A stretch of DNA of 64,000 bases from Rhodocytophaga rosea (GTDB taxonomy: Bacteria > Bacteroidota > Bacteroidia > Cytophagales > 172606-1): the NCBI RefSeq assembly GCF_010119975.1, contig NZ_CP048222.1:4110501-4174500 (forward strand). The letters are read 5' to 3'. The position numbers and the translations under genes are program-made. This document shows positions 27,091-36,519 of the stretch, one piece after another; the stretch's first letter is position 1; each line of letters starts with the position of its first letter. The notes beneath the pieces are model-generated. The model did not search any database and was not told the DNA's origin. It was given only the letters and a program-made list of their open reading frames with translations.

Positions 27091-27113
27091 AGGGAAGTGT
27101 TTTAAGCTTCCCT
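27091..27113 (-). terminator. Terminator after ald
   Basis: Stem AGGGAAG/CTTCCCT (7 bp perfect, 9-nt loop). On the minus strand it is followed by TTTTG, 27 bp past the ald stop. Confidence 0.7.
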
Positions 27114-27139
27114 CTTTATAGTTAGTTCTTATATGAAAA

Positions 27140-28267
27140 TTACACTGTGGCCATTTCCAGGTAATCATCTACATTGGTGTAAGAAAGGCCCCAGGCATCG
27201 GCTACTCCTTTATATACGACTTCTCCCTTTACCACGTTTAACCCAGACAGCAAATCCCGGTTTTCCTGACAGGCTTTTTTCCATCCCTTATTAGCAAGTT
27301 GAATGGCATATGGCAAGGTAGCATTGGTTAAGGCCAGTGTAGAGGTATACGGTACGGCACCAGGCATATTAGCTACACAATAATGTACCACATCGTCAAT
27401 AATAAAGGTGGGATTTTCGTGGGTGGTAGGCTTGCAGGTTTCGATACATCCACCCTGGTCAACGGCCACATCTACCAGCACCGTTCCCGGACGCATGATT
27501 TTGAGCATGTCTCTGGTAATTAAGTGTGGCGCTTTGGCTCCTGGAATTAGTACAGCTCCAATAATCAGGTCTGACACTTTGATCCGCTCCCGTATATTGT
27601 ATTCATTCGACATCATGGTATCTACATTGGGAGGCATAATATCATCCAGATACCGCAACCTAGCCAGGCTCACATCCATAATGGTAACATGTGCTCCTAA
27701 GCCAGCCGCCATTTTAGCAGCTTGTGTACCTACCACACCTCCTCCCAGCACTAATACACGGGCAGGTGGTACGCCTGGTACACCGCCTAGCAAAATACCT
27801 CTGCCTTTAAGCGGTTTTTCCAGGTAATGAGCTCCTTCCTGAATAGACATTCTGCCGGCTACCTCCGACATAGGTATCAGTAAAGGCAGGCTTCTGTCGG
27901 CTTTTTCTACCGTTTCATAGGCCAGGCAGACCGCCTTACGGGCGATCATGGCATGGGTAAGTTCTTCGGAGGAGGCAAAATGAAAATAGGTAAAAAGCAA
28001 CTGGTCTTCCCGGATCAGGTTATACTCCTGGGCAATAGGTTCTTTTACCTTGATGATCATTTCAGCTGTTTCATACACCGCTTCAATAGTTGGTAGAATG
28101 GTAGCACCAGCACTAGTGTAATCGGCATCAGAAAATCCGCTGCCTGTACCTGCATTGGCCTGCATATACACCGTATGCCCATGTTTTTTAATTTCTGCAA
28201 CACCGGCAGGAGTTAAGGCTACCCGGTTTTCGTTGTTTTTAATTTCTTTTGGAACGCCAATAATCAT
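27140..28267 (-). CDS. ald: Alanine dehydrogenase
   Basis: 375 residues from the start used. It catalyses NAD-dependent interconversion of L-alanine and pyruvate plus ammonia. The N-terminus [19 protein letters not shown] is diagnostic; the NAD site is [19 protein letters not shown], and the substrate/catalytic region has YFHFASS and [12 protein letters not shown]. The start is set at the ATG complementary to 28265-28267, because a perfect TATATTTG -7 box lies 37 bp upstream (28304-28311). A longer frame from 28339 would begin upstream of that box. Length and motifs are normal for the family. Single-gene unit. Confidence 0.97.
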   Translation of the reverse strand: MIIGVPKEIKNNENRVALTPAGVAEIKKHGHTVYMQANAGTGSGFSDADYTSAGATILPTIEAVYETAEMIIKVKEPIAQEYNLIREDQLLFTYFHFASSEELTHAMIARKAVCLAYETVEKADRSLPLLIPMSEVAGRMSIQEGAHYLEKPLKGRGILLGGVPGVPPARVLVLGGGVVGTQAAKMAAGLGAHVTIMDVSLARLRYLDDIMPPNVDTMMSNEYNIRERIKVSDLIIGAVLIPGAKAPHLITRDMLKIMRPGTVLVDVAVDQGGCIETCKPTTHENPTFIIDDVVHYCVANMPGAVPYTSTLALTNATLPYAIQLANKGWKKACQENRDLLSGLNVVKGEVVYKGVADAWGLSYTNVDDYLEMATV

Positions 28268-28303
28268 GGTTATAATGAGTTCGTTGTGAAGATTTGGTTG
28301 CTG

Positions 28304-28311
28304 CAAATATA
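28304..28311 (-). promoter_or_regulatory. -7 promoter box for ald
   Basis: CAAATATA on the plus strand reads TATATTTG on the coding strand, a perfect TANNTTTG match 37 bp before the ald ATG. The -33 element is unclear; a TTG lies 25 bp upstream. Confidence 0.5.
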
Positions 28312-28499
28312 AGGATAAAATCCGTAGACAGCCTGACAATCAGGCAACCAATACAGGCTTAATTTTAAGGATACTTTAGCGAGCCAATGGTCATTTATGA
28401 GTTTTATATTCTGAAGGTTGAATGAGAAATTCTTTAAAAATCAATACAGTTTTTCCAGATTCTGAGCTCTCTCTTCTGGCTTCTACATTCTGTAAAATA

Positions 28500-29210
28500 T
28501 TATTCTTTGCTGGTTTTACGGTTAGCCTGGTACCAGTCGCAAATATCGGTAAGCACACATTGTTTGCAGCGGGGTGCAGCATACACACATACTTTCTGCC
28601 CATGCCAGAAAAAATGTTTGTGGAAGTTGAATAGCACTTTGGCATCCTTGGGCAACATATCTAATAGTAAGGTGTGTGCTTTTTCAGCATTGGTTTTGGG
28701 GCCGATCACGCCGAGGCGTTGTGTAACCCGGTGAACATGTGTATCTACCGGCAATACAGGTTTATAGAAATTAAAAAGTAAGACCAGAGTAGATGTTTTT
28801 AGTCCCACACCAGGCAAGGAAGTCAGCCAGTTCATTGCTTCCTCTACCGGCATATCCCGCAGAAAGTCAATATTGGCTTCTCCATGGTCTGCCAGAATTT
28901 TACCCACCACTTTTTTTATATTCACAGCCTTTGCTTCCGGAAATCTGGAACTGGAAATGGCATCAATCAACTCCGGCAACGGCGCATCTCGTATGCCTTC
29001 CCAGGAACCAAAACGCTCGTGCATTTGCCGGTAGGCTTTTTCTTCATCGGCATGCGTAGTTCGGTGTGAGAGCATCGTAGAAATAAGTTCACGCATAGCA
29101 TCCCGGCGGTTATAAAGGTCTTGTTCGCCGTATACCTGCTGCAACCGTTCATGTGCCAGCAACGTTTTTTCTTTCAAAGTCATTTCGGGTTGAGCGCCTG
29201 AAGCAGCCAT
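28500..29210 (-). CDS. nth: Endonuclease III-family DNA glycosylase
   Basis: 236 residues. The helix-hairpin-helix with catalytic Lys is LPGVGLKTSTLVLL, the catalytic Asp is in PVDTHVHRV, and the 4Fe-4S loop CVYAAPRCKQCVLTDIC has the C-x6-C-x2-C-x5-C spacing of endonuclease III. It excises oxidised pyrimidines and cleaves at abasic sites. An N-terminal extension of about 20 residues precedes the usual core. The paralogue could have a somewhat different lesion preference, since its sequence around the HhH differs from E. coli Nth. It is divergent from the small gene at 29347. Confidence 0.88.
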   Translation of the reverse strand: MAASGAQPEMTLKEKTLLAHERLQQVYGEQDLYNRRDAMRELISTMLSHRTTHADEEKAYRQMHERFGSWEGIRDAPLPELIDAISSSRFPEAKAVNIKKVVGKILADHGEANIDFLRDMPVEEAMNWLTSLPGVGLKTSTLVLLFNFYKPVLPVDTHVHRVTQRLGVIGPKTNAEKAHTLLLDMLPKDAKVLFNFHKHFFWHGQKVCVYAAPRCKQCVLTDICDWYQANRKTSKE

Positions 29211-29346
29211 AGCTTTATTGATTTGTTAATCGATGAATAGATTCGTACACCATATACTGATTTTGGGAAAACAGGGTTTTAGTAAGCAGAAAACAGACAG
29301 TAGAAATAGTTACTACCTTTACGGAAAGGTAAAGTGGAAATGACAT

Positions 29347-29631
29347 ATGAAGCCAAGAGGAAAACAAGGGGAATTTTGGGAAGAAATTAACCGGGTACTA
29401 TGGGAGGAATGGGACCCTATCAGTGTTGGCAAACATGAATGGATAAGGGATGAGTATAAAAGTTATGTACCTTCTATTTTTAAGCTTTTGATACAGAATG
29501 AATCAGCCACTATTATTGCCTACCGGTTGAATGAACATGCAAGGGTAAGTATGGGGCTTCATCCTGATTCGGAACATAACTTGGCTATCGCCAAAAGGTT
29601 AATTATTCTCAAAGAACAATTTATTGGTTAA
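29347..29631 (+). CDS. Small conserved-looking hypothetical protein
   Basis: 94 residues, soluble. It contains NRVLWEEWDPISVG and RDEYKSYVPSIFKLL, a pattern I associate with small uncharacterised DUF1871-like proteins (WDPIG..., DEYD.Y...). ATG at 29347 is preceded by GGAAATGACAT, with no strong ribosome-binding site. It is followed 75 bp later by rsgA on the same strand. Function unknown; it may be an immunity-type or adaptor protein, but nothing here supports a specific role. Confidence 0.7.
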   Translation: MKPRGKQGEFWEEINRVLWEEWDPISVGKHEWIRDEYKSYVPSIFKLLIQNESATIIAYRLNEHARVSMGLHPDSEHNLAIAKRLIILKEQFIG

Positions 29632-29706
29632 GTTTGCAAGTTGCGCCAGTATTTAAAACAGTACGAGATTAGCACTAATACGTATTCTATTTATTAACCA
29701 TCCCCT

Positions 29707-30633
29707 ATGCAAGAAGGATTAGTTATCCGGTCCACCGGTTCGTGGTATGAAGTAATGTCAGAAGACAAGCAGATATATCAGTGCCGTTTACGGGGAAAAT
29801 TCAAAATAAAGGGGCTCAAAGTCACTAATCCTATTGCGGTGGGCGACCGGGTAAAATACCAGGTAGAAGATGTGGCTGCCAATACCGGAATTATTCAGGA
29901 AATACTGCCCAGAGAGAATTACATCATCCGGAAATCTGTACAGAAAGCGGCGTATGGACATATGCTGGCAGCCAATATTGACCAGGCCATTTTACTGGTG
30001 ACGCTGGCTTTTCCCAGAACTTCCCTTGGCTTTATTGACCGTTTTCTGGTTACTGCTGAATCATTCCGTATTCCGAGCCGGATTGTATTTAACAAAGCAG
30101 ACTTACTGGATGAAGAAGCACTTGAGATTCAGCAGGAAATTGCAACTATTTATGAGAATATAGGATATCCCTGCCTGCTTACTTCTGTAGTAAACAAACA
30201 AGGTATAGAAGCCTTCCAGAATATATTAACCAACAAAAAATCATTGCTTGCCGGGCATTCTGGAGTGGGAAAATCGTCATTGGTGAATCTGATTGCGCCT
30301 GGTCTGCAACTTCGTACTTCTGAGGTTTCCACCTTTGCCAATAAAGGTGTCCACACTACTACATTTGCCGAAATGTTTGAAATCGCCGAAAATACCTATA
30401 TTATTGACACACCCGGCATTAAAGAACTCGGACTGATCGATATAGAAAAAGAAGAATTAAGCCATTTTTTTCCGGAAATGCGGAAAATGCTGGGGCAATG
30501 CAAGTTTTATAACTGCACTCATGTACATGAACCAGGTTGTGCAGTAATAGAAGCGGTAGTGAATGAGCAAATCGCTCAAAGCCGCTACGAAAGTTACTTG
30601 AGTATGCTGGATGATACCGATAACCGCAGATAA
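29707..30633 (+). CDS. rsgA: Ribosome small subunit biogenesis GTPase RsgA
   Basis: 308 residues. It acts late in 30S subunit maturation. The order is an OB-fold N-terminus (residues 1-70), then a circularly permuted GTPase: NKADLLD (G4) before GHSGVGKSSLVN (G1) and DTPGIKELG (G3). The zinc knuckle CKFYNCTHVHEPGC follows, then a C-terminal helix. Length is normal. A perfect hairpin terminator follows at 30661. The last codons of this gene are duplicated as a remnant at about 32908-33017. Confidence 0.97.
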   Translation: MQEGLVIRSTGSWYEVMSEDKQIYQCRLRGKFKIKGLKVTNPIAVGDRVKYQVEDVAANTGIIQEILPRENYIIRKSVQKAAYGHMLAANIDQAILLVTLAFPRTSLGFIDRFLVTAESFRIPSRIVFNKADLLDEEALEIQQEIATIYENIGYPCLLTSVVNKQGIEAFQNILTNKKSLLAGHSGVGKSSLVNLIAPGLQLRTSEVSTFANKGVHTTTFAEMFEIAENTYIIDTPGIKELGLIDIEKEELSHFFPEMRKMLGQCKFYNCTHVHEPGCAVIEAVVNEQIAQSRYESYLSMLDDTDNRR

Positions 30634-30660
30634 AAGGTTACAGATTCTATTATTCACACA

Positions 30661-30688
30661 AAAGCCAGATAGAAGCCTATCTGGCTTT
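30661..30688. terminator. Bidirectional terminator rsgA / T9SS gene copy A
   Basis: Perfect 12-bp stem AAAGCCAGATAG/CTATCTGGCTTT with a 4-nt loop, between convergent genes. A degenerate copy lies at 33041-33068. Confidence 0.85.
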
Positions 30689-30710
30689 GGCATACAAATT
30701 AGAGCAAACG

Positions 30711-32635
30711 TTACTTTACCAATACAACCTTATTTGTAATTACCTTGCCTGGTGTTGCTAATCGTACAATATAAACACCTTCCTGCTGCCCGTTAGGCTG
30801 CCATTCTACACTGTTGGTTCCTCCGGCCTGCATTTCTCCAGCAAATACATTAGTTGCTTCTATTCCTTTGCTATCATAAATTCTCAGACTGACAGGCCCT
30901 GTTTGCTGTGCAGTAAAGTTGAAGGTTATTTTCTCTCTGAAAGGATTGGGAAATGCTTCCAGCTTCAAAAGTGTTTCTTCCGGTGCTTTTTCTTCTACAG
31001 CGGCCAGCCTTGCTCCTGTGGCCACATAAGAGACACTGGCTGCCCATCCCGGATAATTTATACTGCCATCGGAAACAAAGCGCAGGGTAAGGCTGCCAGT
31101 AGAGGAAGTAATGATACCAGGACTGGTGCTGCCGGTGTAGACTCCGATCAGGGGTGAAGCAGTGGAAGTGCCATCATAGATGTAGAGTTTGTCATAGTTG
31201 TTTTCCAGCTGAAAAGAAGTAAAAGTCAGGCGCAGTTTATAGCCGACTCTGGGCGATAAAGTCTGGGTAAGATTCAGGTTATTCTGATAATTGGCTGCAA
31301 ATCCGGGATCATAGTAGGTGGTACCGGCATTCACACCTGTAGAGCCACTGCTCATCACAATCTCTCCTGGTTGGATCTGCCTGGTGGTTTTAACTACCCA
31401 GAAATCATGATTCCCTTTGCTGGGTTGAGACACATCTTTCCCTGCTTCTGCATCTGTAACACCTGCCAATATAAAGCCTCCATCATTAGTTTGAAATCCG
31501 GAACGTAAAACACTATAATGAAATAGACCATTTCCAGAAACAGGGTTCGCTTTAAAAGTTCTACTCCATTGTATTTGCCCACTCCCGGTAATTTTGAATA
31601 ATTGGCTATAACGATTGTAGTGATCATCAGTAGCCTCACTCAATAACAAATATCCGCCATCATTGTCCTTGATAACATTCACACCTTCATTATAAATCAC
31701 TGCATATCCGGCTGATAGATCCCATTGTTTAATGCCGGTACTAGTGATTTTTACAATCCAGTGTGAGCTGTAACTGGTACTGTAACTGGTACTAAGTGTG
31801 GTTTTATCTCCACTGATGCCTGATTCAGAAGTGCCTCCCAATAAATAGCCGCCATCACTGGTTTGTGTCAATGAAGTTAAATACTCATTATAGTCGCCCC
31901 CAAAGGATTTATCCCATTGTTTGGTGCATTGCTTGTTATTTTTACTATCCAGTAATCATCAGCCCCTTTATTGGCTGCAGTTTTATCCCCACTGATGCCT
32001 GAGTAAGAATGGCCTCCCACTAAAAAGCCGCCATCACTGGTTTGTATCAATGAAGTTAAGTCATCGAAACCGTCACCGCCAAAGGATTTATCCCATTGTT
32101 TGGTGCCATCGCTTGTTGTTTTTACTATCCAGTAATCTGAATCCCCTTTACTTGCCTGGCTTTTATCGCCCCCGACACCTGAATCGGAATGGCCTGCGAG
32201 TAGAAAACCACCATCACTGGTTTGTATCAATGAAGTTAAGTCATCGAAACCGTCACCGCCAAAGGATTTGTCCCATTGTTTGGTGCCATCGCTTGAAATC
32301 TTGACCACCCAGTAATCAATAGCCCCTTTATTGGCTGCAGTTTTATCCCCACTGATGCTTGAGTAAGAATGGCCTCCCACTAAAAAGCCGCCATCTGCGG
32401 TAGGTATGATTTTCTTAGCCCTATCTTCATTACTGCCTCCGAAGCGTTTATCCCACTCTTTTACAGGGGTAGCCTGTGCCTGTGCCAGGTCTATAATGAG
32501 GCTCAGTAAACAAACTGTGAACAGGCATACTTTTATCAGCAGGGCAGTAGTTGATGTTCTATAATTGGCAGCCTTGCCTGAGAAGTTAGTTGAAGTTGTT
32601 TTAATACTTTTTTGGGTAGAAGGATAGAGATACAT
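30711..32635 (-). pseudogene. T9SS-sorted CUB/repeat protein, copy A, frameshifted
   Basis: Two overlapping fragments (31877-32635 and 30711-31871) form one gene broken near 31927. Sibling repeats read TTGGTGCCATCGC where this one reads TTGGTGCATTGC, so one base is missing. Restored, the product would be about 641 residues: signal peptide (to AQAQA), four or five 60-residue propeller-like repeats (WDKSFGG...TSDGGFLLAGHS...DYWIVK), a CUB domain (YYDPGFAANYQNN, YDKLYIYDG) and a T9SS type A sorting domain (EAFPNPF..., ending VVLVK). The repeats are 180 bp apart at DNA level and nearly identical at 32041 and 32221. It is a tandem paralogue of the intact gene at 33091. It is either a pseudogene, a phase-variable gene or a sequencing error. 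Confidence 0.85.
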
Positions 32636-32721
32636 ATAGTAGGTAGTGTGTTAAAGGTTATACAATTGAGTTGATAATAAATTGATTGGTTTGTGCTGAA
32701 TAATGCGTTTGAAGCATGGTT

Positions 32722-32729
32722 CAAAAGTA
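32722..32729 (-). promoter_or_regulatory. -7 box of T9SS gene copy A
   Basis: The complement reads TACTTTTG, a perfect TANNTTTG, 87 bp before the ATG. The box is conserved in the duplicated upstream region of copy B (35231-35238). Confidence 0.5.
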
Positions 32730-32907
32730 ATGCATGCCCAAAAAAAGTGTTATTACATATGTTCCAATCTTTGTAACTCTCGTCCTATGGGTGTTTTTTT
32801 TCAACAATTCTGCTGTGTTTCTTCTAAAAATATGGCTTACATCAACCAACACTCCGGCACAAGTCGATTTTCTCGCATAGTAATGTGGTTTAAAGCGTGA
32901 AGGGAAA

Positions 32908-33017
32908 GGTGCACAACCAGACAGTGGTATATGGAAGCAGTAGCCAAGGATGAAATCACTCAGAGCCGCTATGAAAGGTACCTGAGTATGCTGGACGATT
33001 TGGATAATCGCAGATAG
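32908..33017 (+). pseudogene. rsgA: Remnant of rsgA 3' end
   Basis: The 28 codons before the TAG at 33015-33017 encode MEAVAKDEITQSRYERYLSM followed by LDDLDNRR. The genuine rsgA ends IEAVVNEQIAQSRYESYLSM followed by LDDTDNRR. Similarity continues upstream with a frameshift to about 32908 and then stops. It is a passenger of the tandem duplication, without start signals and not expected to be functional. Confidence 0.85.
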
Positions 33018-33040
33018 TTATTTAAATACTCATATACACA

Positions 33041-33068
33041 AAAGCCAGATAGTCTCCTACCTGGCTCT
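33041..33068. terminator. Degenerate copy of the rsgA terminator
   Basis: AAAGCCAGATAG/CTACCTGGCTCT, the same hairpin as 30661-30688 with two changed bases in the right arm. It may still terminate the copy B gene on the minus strand. Confidence 0.65.
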
Positions 33069-33090
33069 TGATTATAAGCATACAGTTGCT

Positions 33091-35160
33091 TTATCTGATC
33101 AATACGATTTTATTGGTAATGACTCTACCTGGAGTGCCCAAGCGTATAATGTAAACACCTTCCTGCTGTCCGTTAGGCTGCCATTCCAGACTTTTGGTTT
33201 CTCCAGCCTGCATTTCTCCGGCAAATACATCAGCCGCCTCTATGCCTTTGCTATCATAAATCTTTAGATTGACTGGCCCTGTTTGCTGTACAGTAAAGTT
33301 GAAAGTTATTCTCTCTCTGAAAGGATTAGGAAAAGCTTCCAGCTTCAGAAGTGTTTCTTGTGTATCTTCTACTGCTGTTTCTTCTGCTGCGAGTCTTGCT
33401 CCCACTGGCACATAAGAGATGTTAGCTACCCATCCCGGAGAAGTAGCTATAGCATCAGAGGTAAAGCGAAAAGTAAGACTTCCTCCTGAGGAAGTGATGA
33501 TACCAGGACTGTTAGAACCTGTATATACCCCAATCAAAGGAGCTGAAGTGGAAGTGCCATTATAGATGTAGAGTTTGTCGTATATATTCTCTAATTGAAA
33601 AGAAGTGAAAGTGAGACGTAGTTTATAGCCGGCTCTGGCTGACAGCGTCTGAGTTACATTCAGATTGTCTTGATAATTGACCAAAAAACCGGGATCATAG
33701 TAAATATTACCAGAACTAACGCCAATAGATCCACTCCTCATCACAATCTCTCCTGGTTTGATTTTACGTATGGTTTTAACTACCCAGAAGTCATTCATAC
33801 CTTTGCTTGGCTGGGAAATATCTCCTTCTACACCCAGATCTGTAAACCCTCCCATTACAATACTTCCATCCGATGTTTGAAACGCAGAAACCAGATAAGT
33901 CTTATGTACACCTCCTAGCTCATAACCACCAATGCCTCCCTTATAAAATGAAACCCACTGAGTCTTGCCATTTTTATCAATCTTTTTCAATTCGGCATAA
34001 ATTTGATAATTAGCATCGGGAGAATAGGTATCATCCATTGTACTTAATATCAGATATCCACCGTCTGAATCTTTAATAAGATCTTGATGAAAACCAAATC
34101 CAGGGTAAATTTCCCATTGTAGTATTCCACTACCATCTGTTTTTACAATCCATTGTTTACCTTCATAAATCTCATCATAATGACCACCTAATAAATACCC
34201 TCCATCATCTGTTGCAAGTAGGGAAGAACAACCGTCATTGTCCAAACTCCCAAAACGTTTATCCCACAGTTTATGGCCGCTGGTATTTATTTTTATCATC
34301 CAATAATCTTTACCGCCCCAGCTAGGCTCTGTTTTCTCACCGCTTACACCTGAATTAGACGAACCAGCAAGCATATAATTTCCATCTGTAGTCATAATCA
34401 TAGCACCTAGAAAATCCCCTGCTGAACCCCCAAAACGTCTATCCCATTGTTTAGCACCAGTGCTGGTAATTTTAATAATCCAGTAATCACTCCCTCCTCT
34501 GCTTGCTTCGCTTTTATCGCCGCCTGTATCCGAGTTAGAATAACCGCCTAATAAGTATCCTCCATCTGCTGTTTGTACCACCGCCCGCAATCCATCGTTA
34601 CCTGTACCTCCGAAGCGTTTATCCCATTGTTTGATGCCACCGCTCGAGATTTTTATGACCCAGCCATCCTGCCCTCCTCTGCTTGCTTCTGTTTTGTCTC
34701 CACCAGTCCCGGAATAAGAATTGCCAACGAGCAAAAAGCCTCCATCTGAAGTTTGAATCACAGACCTAAGCTCATCATCGAGGTTACCTCCGAAGCGTCT
34801 GTCCCATTCTTTATCTCCAGCTGCCCGGATTTTTACTATCCAGTAATCCATGCGGCCTCTGCTTGTTTCTGATTTATCTCCGCTAATACCTGAATAAGAA
34901 TTTCCTGCCAGTAAATAACCTCCGTCTTTGGTAGGAATAACTTTTGCAATCTTATCATCATTGCTACCCCCAAAGCGCCTGTCCCATAGTTTTTCACCTT
35001 GTGCCTGTATTAGATCTGTAATTAGGCTGATTATACAAGCCGTTAACAGGCATACTTTTATCAGGAAGGCGGTAGCAGATGTTCTGTAAACTGCAGGCTT
35101 GCCTAAGTGCTTAGTTGGAGTGATGTTAATCTTTTTTGGAGTAGACAAATAGAGATACAT
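33091..35160 (-). CDS. T9SS-sorted secreted repeat protein with CUB domain, copy B
   Basis: About 689 residues from the ATG matching copy A (complement of 35158-35160); the frame extends 22 codons further upstream without support. A signal peptide (FLIKVCLLTACIISLI..., ending IQAQ) is followed by six or more repeats of about 60 residues (WDRRFGG...DGGYLLAGNSYSG...DYWIVKI), resembling delta-60/propeller repeats. A CUB domain has YYDPGFLVNYQDN and YDKLYIYNG. The T9SS sorting domain spans the last 85 residues (EAFPNPFRERITFNF to KIVLIR). It is expected to reach the cell surface through the PorU-dependent T9SS. Function is unknown; adhesion or polymer binding is plausible from the CUB domain. Confidence 0.9.
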   Translation of the reverse strand: MYLYLSTPKKINITPTKHLGKPAVYRTSATAFLIKVCLLTACIISLITDLIQAQGEKLWDRRFGGSNDDKIAKVIPTKDGGYLLAGNSYSGISGDKSETSRGRMDYWIVKIRAAGDKEWDRRFGGNLDDELRSVIQTSDGGFLLVGNSYSGTGGDKTEASRGGQDGWVIKISSGGIKQWDKRFGGTGNDGLRAVVQTADGGYLLGGYSNSDTGGDKSEASRGGSDYWIIKITSTGAKQWDRRFGGSAGDFLGAMIMTTDGNYMLAGSSNSGVSGEKTEPSWGGKDYWMIKINTSGHKLWDKRFGSLDNDGCSSLLATDDGGYLLGGHYDEIYEGKQWIVKTDGSGILQWEIYPGFGFHQDLIKDSDGGYLILSTMDDTYSPDANYQIYAELKKIDKNGKTQWVSFYKGGIGGYELGGVHKTYLVSAFQTSDGSIVMGGFTDLGVEGDISQPSKGMNDFWVVKTIRKIKPGEIVMRSGSIGVSSGNIYYDPGFLVNYQDNLNVTQTLSARAGYKLRLTFTSFQLENIYDKLYIYNGTSTSAPLIGVYTGSNSPGIITSSGGSLTFRFTSDAIATSPGWVANISYVPVGARLAAEETAVEDTQETLLKLEAFPNPFRERITFNFTVQQTGPVNLKIYDSKGIEAADVFAGEMQAGETKSLEWQPNGQQEGVYIIRLGTPGRVITNKIVLIR

Positions 35161-35230
35161 ATAGTAGGTATGTGTTAAGTGGTTATACAATTGATTGGTT
35201 TGTGGTGAATCATGCTTTTGAAGCATGGTT

Positions 35231-35238
35231 CAAAAATA
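35231..35238 (-). promoter_or_regulatory. -7 box of T9SS gene copy B
   Basis: The complement reads TATTTTTG, a perfect TANNTTTG, 71 bp before the chosen ATG, in the block conserved with copy A. The -33 element is not clear. Confidence 0.5.
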
Positions 35239-35447
35239 GTGCATGCCCAAAAAAAGGGTTATCACATATGTTCCAATCTTTATAACTCTCGTCCTACAAG
35301 TATTTTTTTACTACAATTCTGCTGTATTTTTTCAAAAAAATATGGCTTGTATAATCGGACAGTCCGGCAGGAAGAGAGTTTCTCTTGGCAGAATGGGATA
35401 TAGTCTAATAGGAAAAGTGTTGCCGGGAACGGTAAAATAAAAATATC

Positions 35448-36437
35448 CTATGGACGAAATTTAAGAAAGATCCGCAGATAGAGTTTATATAAACTCCATA
35501 CGCTGATCTTGTGTGTTGACAGCCATAATATTACCTGTGTGATAAAATCTATATAGCTCAGCTCTTTGAGTAAAGCTGCATATCCTGAAACCAGAGGATA
35601 GTTTTTTGTATAATAACTCTGCCGCAGGTGATACCTAATATTGGTTGCCAGTGCCTGCCGTTCTCCTTCAGTCCGGTTTAGTTTGTATGCTTTCTGGCAA
35701 ACGATAAGCGTGGATTCCAGTAGCTTATTCTGGCGCAACTGGTAAAATTTTGTTGACAGAGAGCCTTTTACTTTGCGTTTGAAGGTTAAAATCTCATCCT
35801 GATAGGCATATTTATATTTCCTGGACGAACGCACCCAGAAGTCGAAATCTTCATAACTCAAGGATTCATCATAGCCGCCCAGTGCCTCCAACACGCTTTT
35901 GCGCATCATCATGGTAGGCGTACAAATAAAATACTGCTGTAATACTTGCTGATACACATCTCCGGAAGGAATACTTTTTCTGGACTTTCCCTGCGTATCC
36001 GTCTGGTAATGATGTGATACAACAATGGAGCGCTCGTTTATATAAGCGGCATTAGAAAATATTACACCATAGCGAGTATCCAGCGTTTCAAACAGGCTTA
36101 CCTGTTTTTCTATCCTTGTATCAAGCAGTACGTCGTCGGCCGCAAGATCAATAATGTATGTACCGGAAGCCAGCAATAGTGCCCGGTTAAAGGAACGGCA
36201 ATTACCCAGATTGATTTCATTTACCAGAAACTGTACCTGCGGATGTTCTTTCAAAAATGCATGAATGACTGCCACACTGTTATCACTACTGGCATCATCT
36301 ACCACGATCAGCTCGATAGCAGCATATGTCTGGTTAATTACCGAAAACAGGGCTTCTGTTACAAACCGCTCATGGTTATAGCACAAACAAATAACCGTCA
36401 CCGGCGGATAAGCTCTTCTGTCTGAGGGAGTCAACAA
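35448..36437 (-). CDS. Family 2 glycosyltransferase
   Basis: 329 residues. The GT-A nucleotide-sugar site starts VTVICLCYNHERFVTEAL, continues with LIVVDDASSDNSV, and has the metal-binding acidic motif in IDLAADDVLLD in place of a plain DxD. A second acidic stretch, GYDESLSYEDFDFWVR, supplies the likely catalytic base. The C-terminal 100 residues are basic and helical without a clear membrane span. It transfers a sugar from a nucleotide donor, probably for a surface polysaccharide or lipid. It is isolated from other glycan genes, and donor and acceptor are unknown. Confidence 0.92.
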   Translation of the reverse strand: MLTPSDRRAYPPVTVICLCYNHERFVTEALFSVINQTYAAIELIVVDDASSDNSVAVIHAFLKEHPQVQFLVNEINLGNCRSFNRALLLASGTYIIDLAADDVLLDTRIEKQVSLFETLDTRYGVIFSNAAYINERSIVVSHHYQTDTQGKSRKSIPSGDVYQQVLQQYFICTPTMMMRKSVLEALGGYDESLSYEDFDFWVRSSRKYKYAYQDEILTFKRKVKGSLSTKFYQLRQNKLLESTLIVCQKAYKLNRTEGERQALATNIRYHLRQSYYTKNYPLVSGYAALLKELSYIDFITQVILWLSTHKISVWSLYKLYLRIFLKFRP

Positions 36438-36519
36438 ATAATAAATTAAATAAGAATTAAACCATTTTCTTCAATCCATTTCTAAGCAACAATCAAAACA
36501 AAATTAAACAACAATTCAC

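Larger units (their letters stand above)
30540..35400. repeat. Tandem segmental duplication, two units of about 2.4 kb
   Basis: Unit A runs from about 30540 (rsgA 3' end) to about 32900, and unit B from about 32908 to about 35400. Each contains, in order, the rsgA C-terminal codons, a hairpin, a T9SS gene on the minus strand, and matching upstream DNA that includes AAGCATGGTTCAAAA, ACATATGTTCCAATCTTT and AACTCTCGTCCTA. Units have diverged, so the event is not recent. Boundaries are approximate and read by eye. Confidence 0.8.

Noticed and set aside
28268-28339. N-terminal extension of ald
   Set aside because: It lies upstream of or across a perfect -7 box, and the family starts at [10 protein letters not shown].
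31877-32635. Two separate short secreted proteins in copy A
   Set aside because: Alignment to the neighbouring repeats and to copy B shows one gene split by one missing base.
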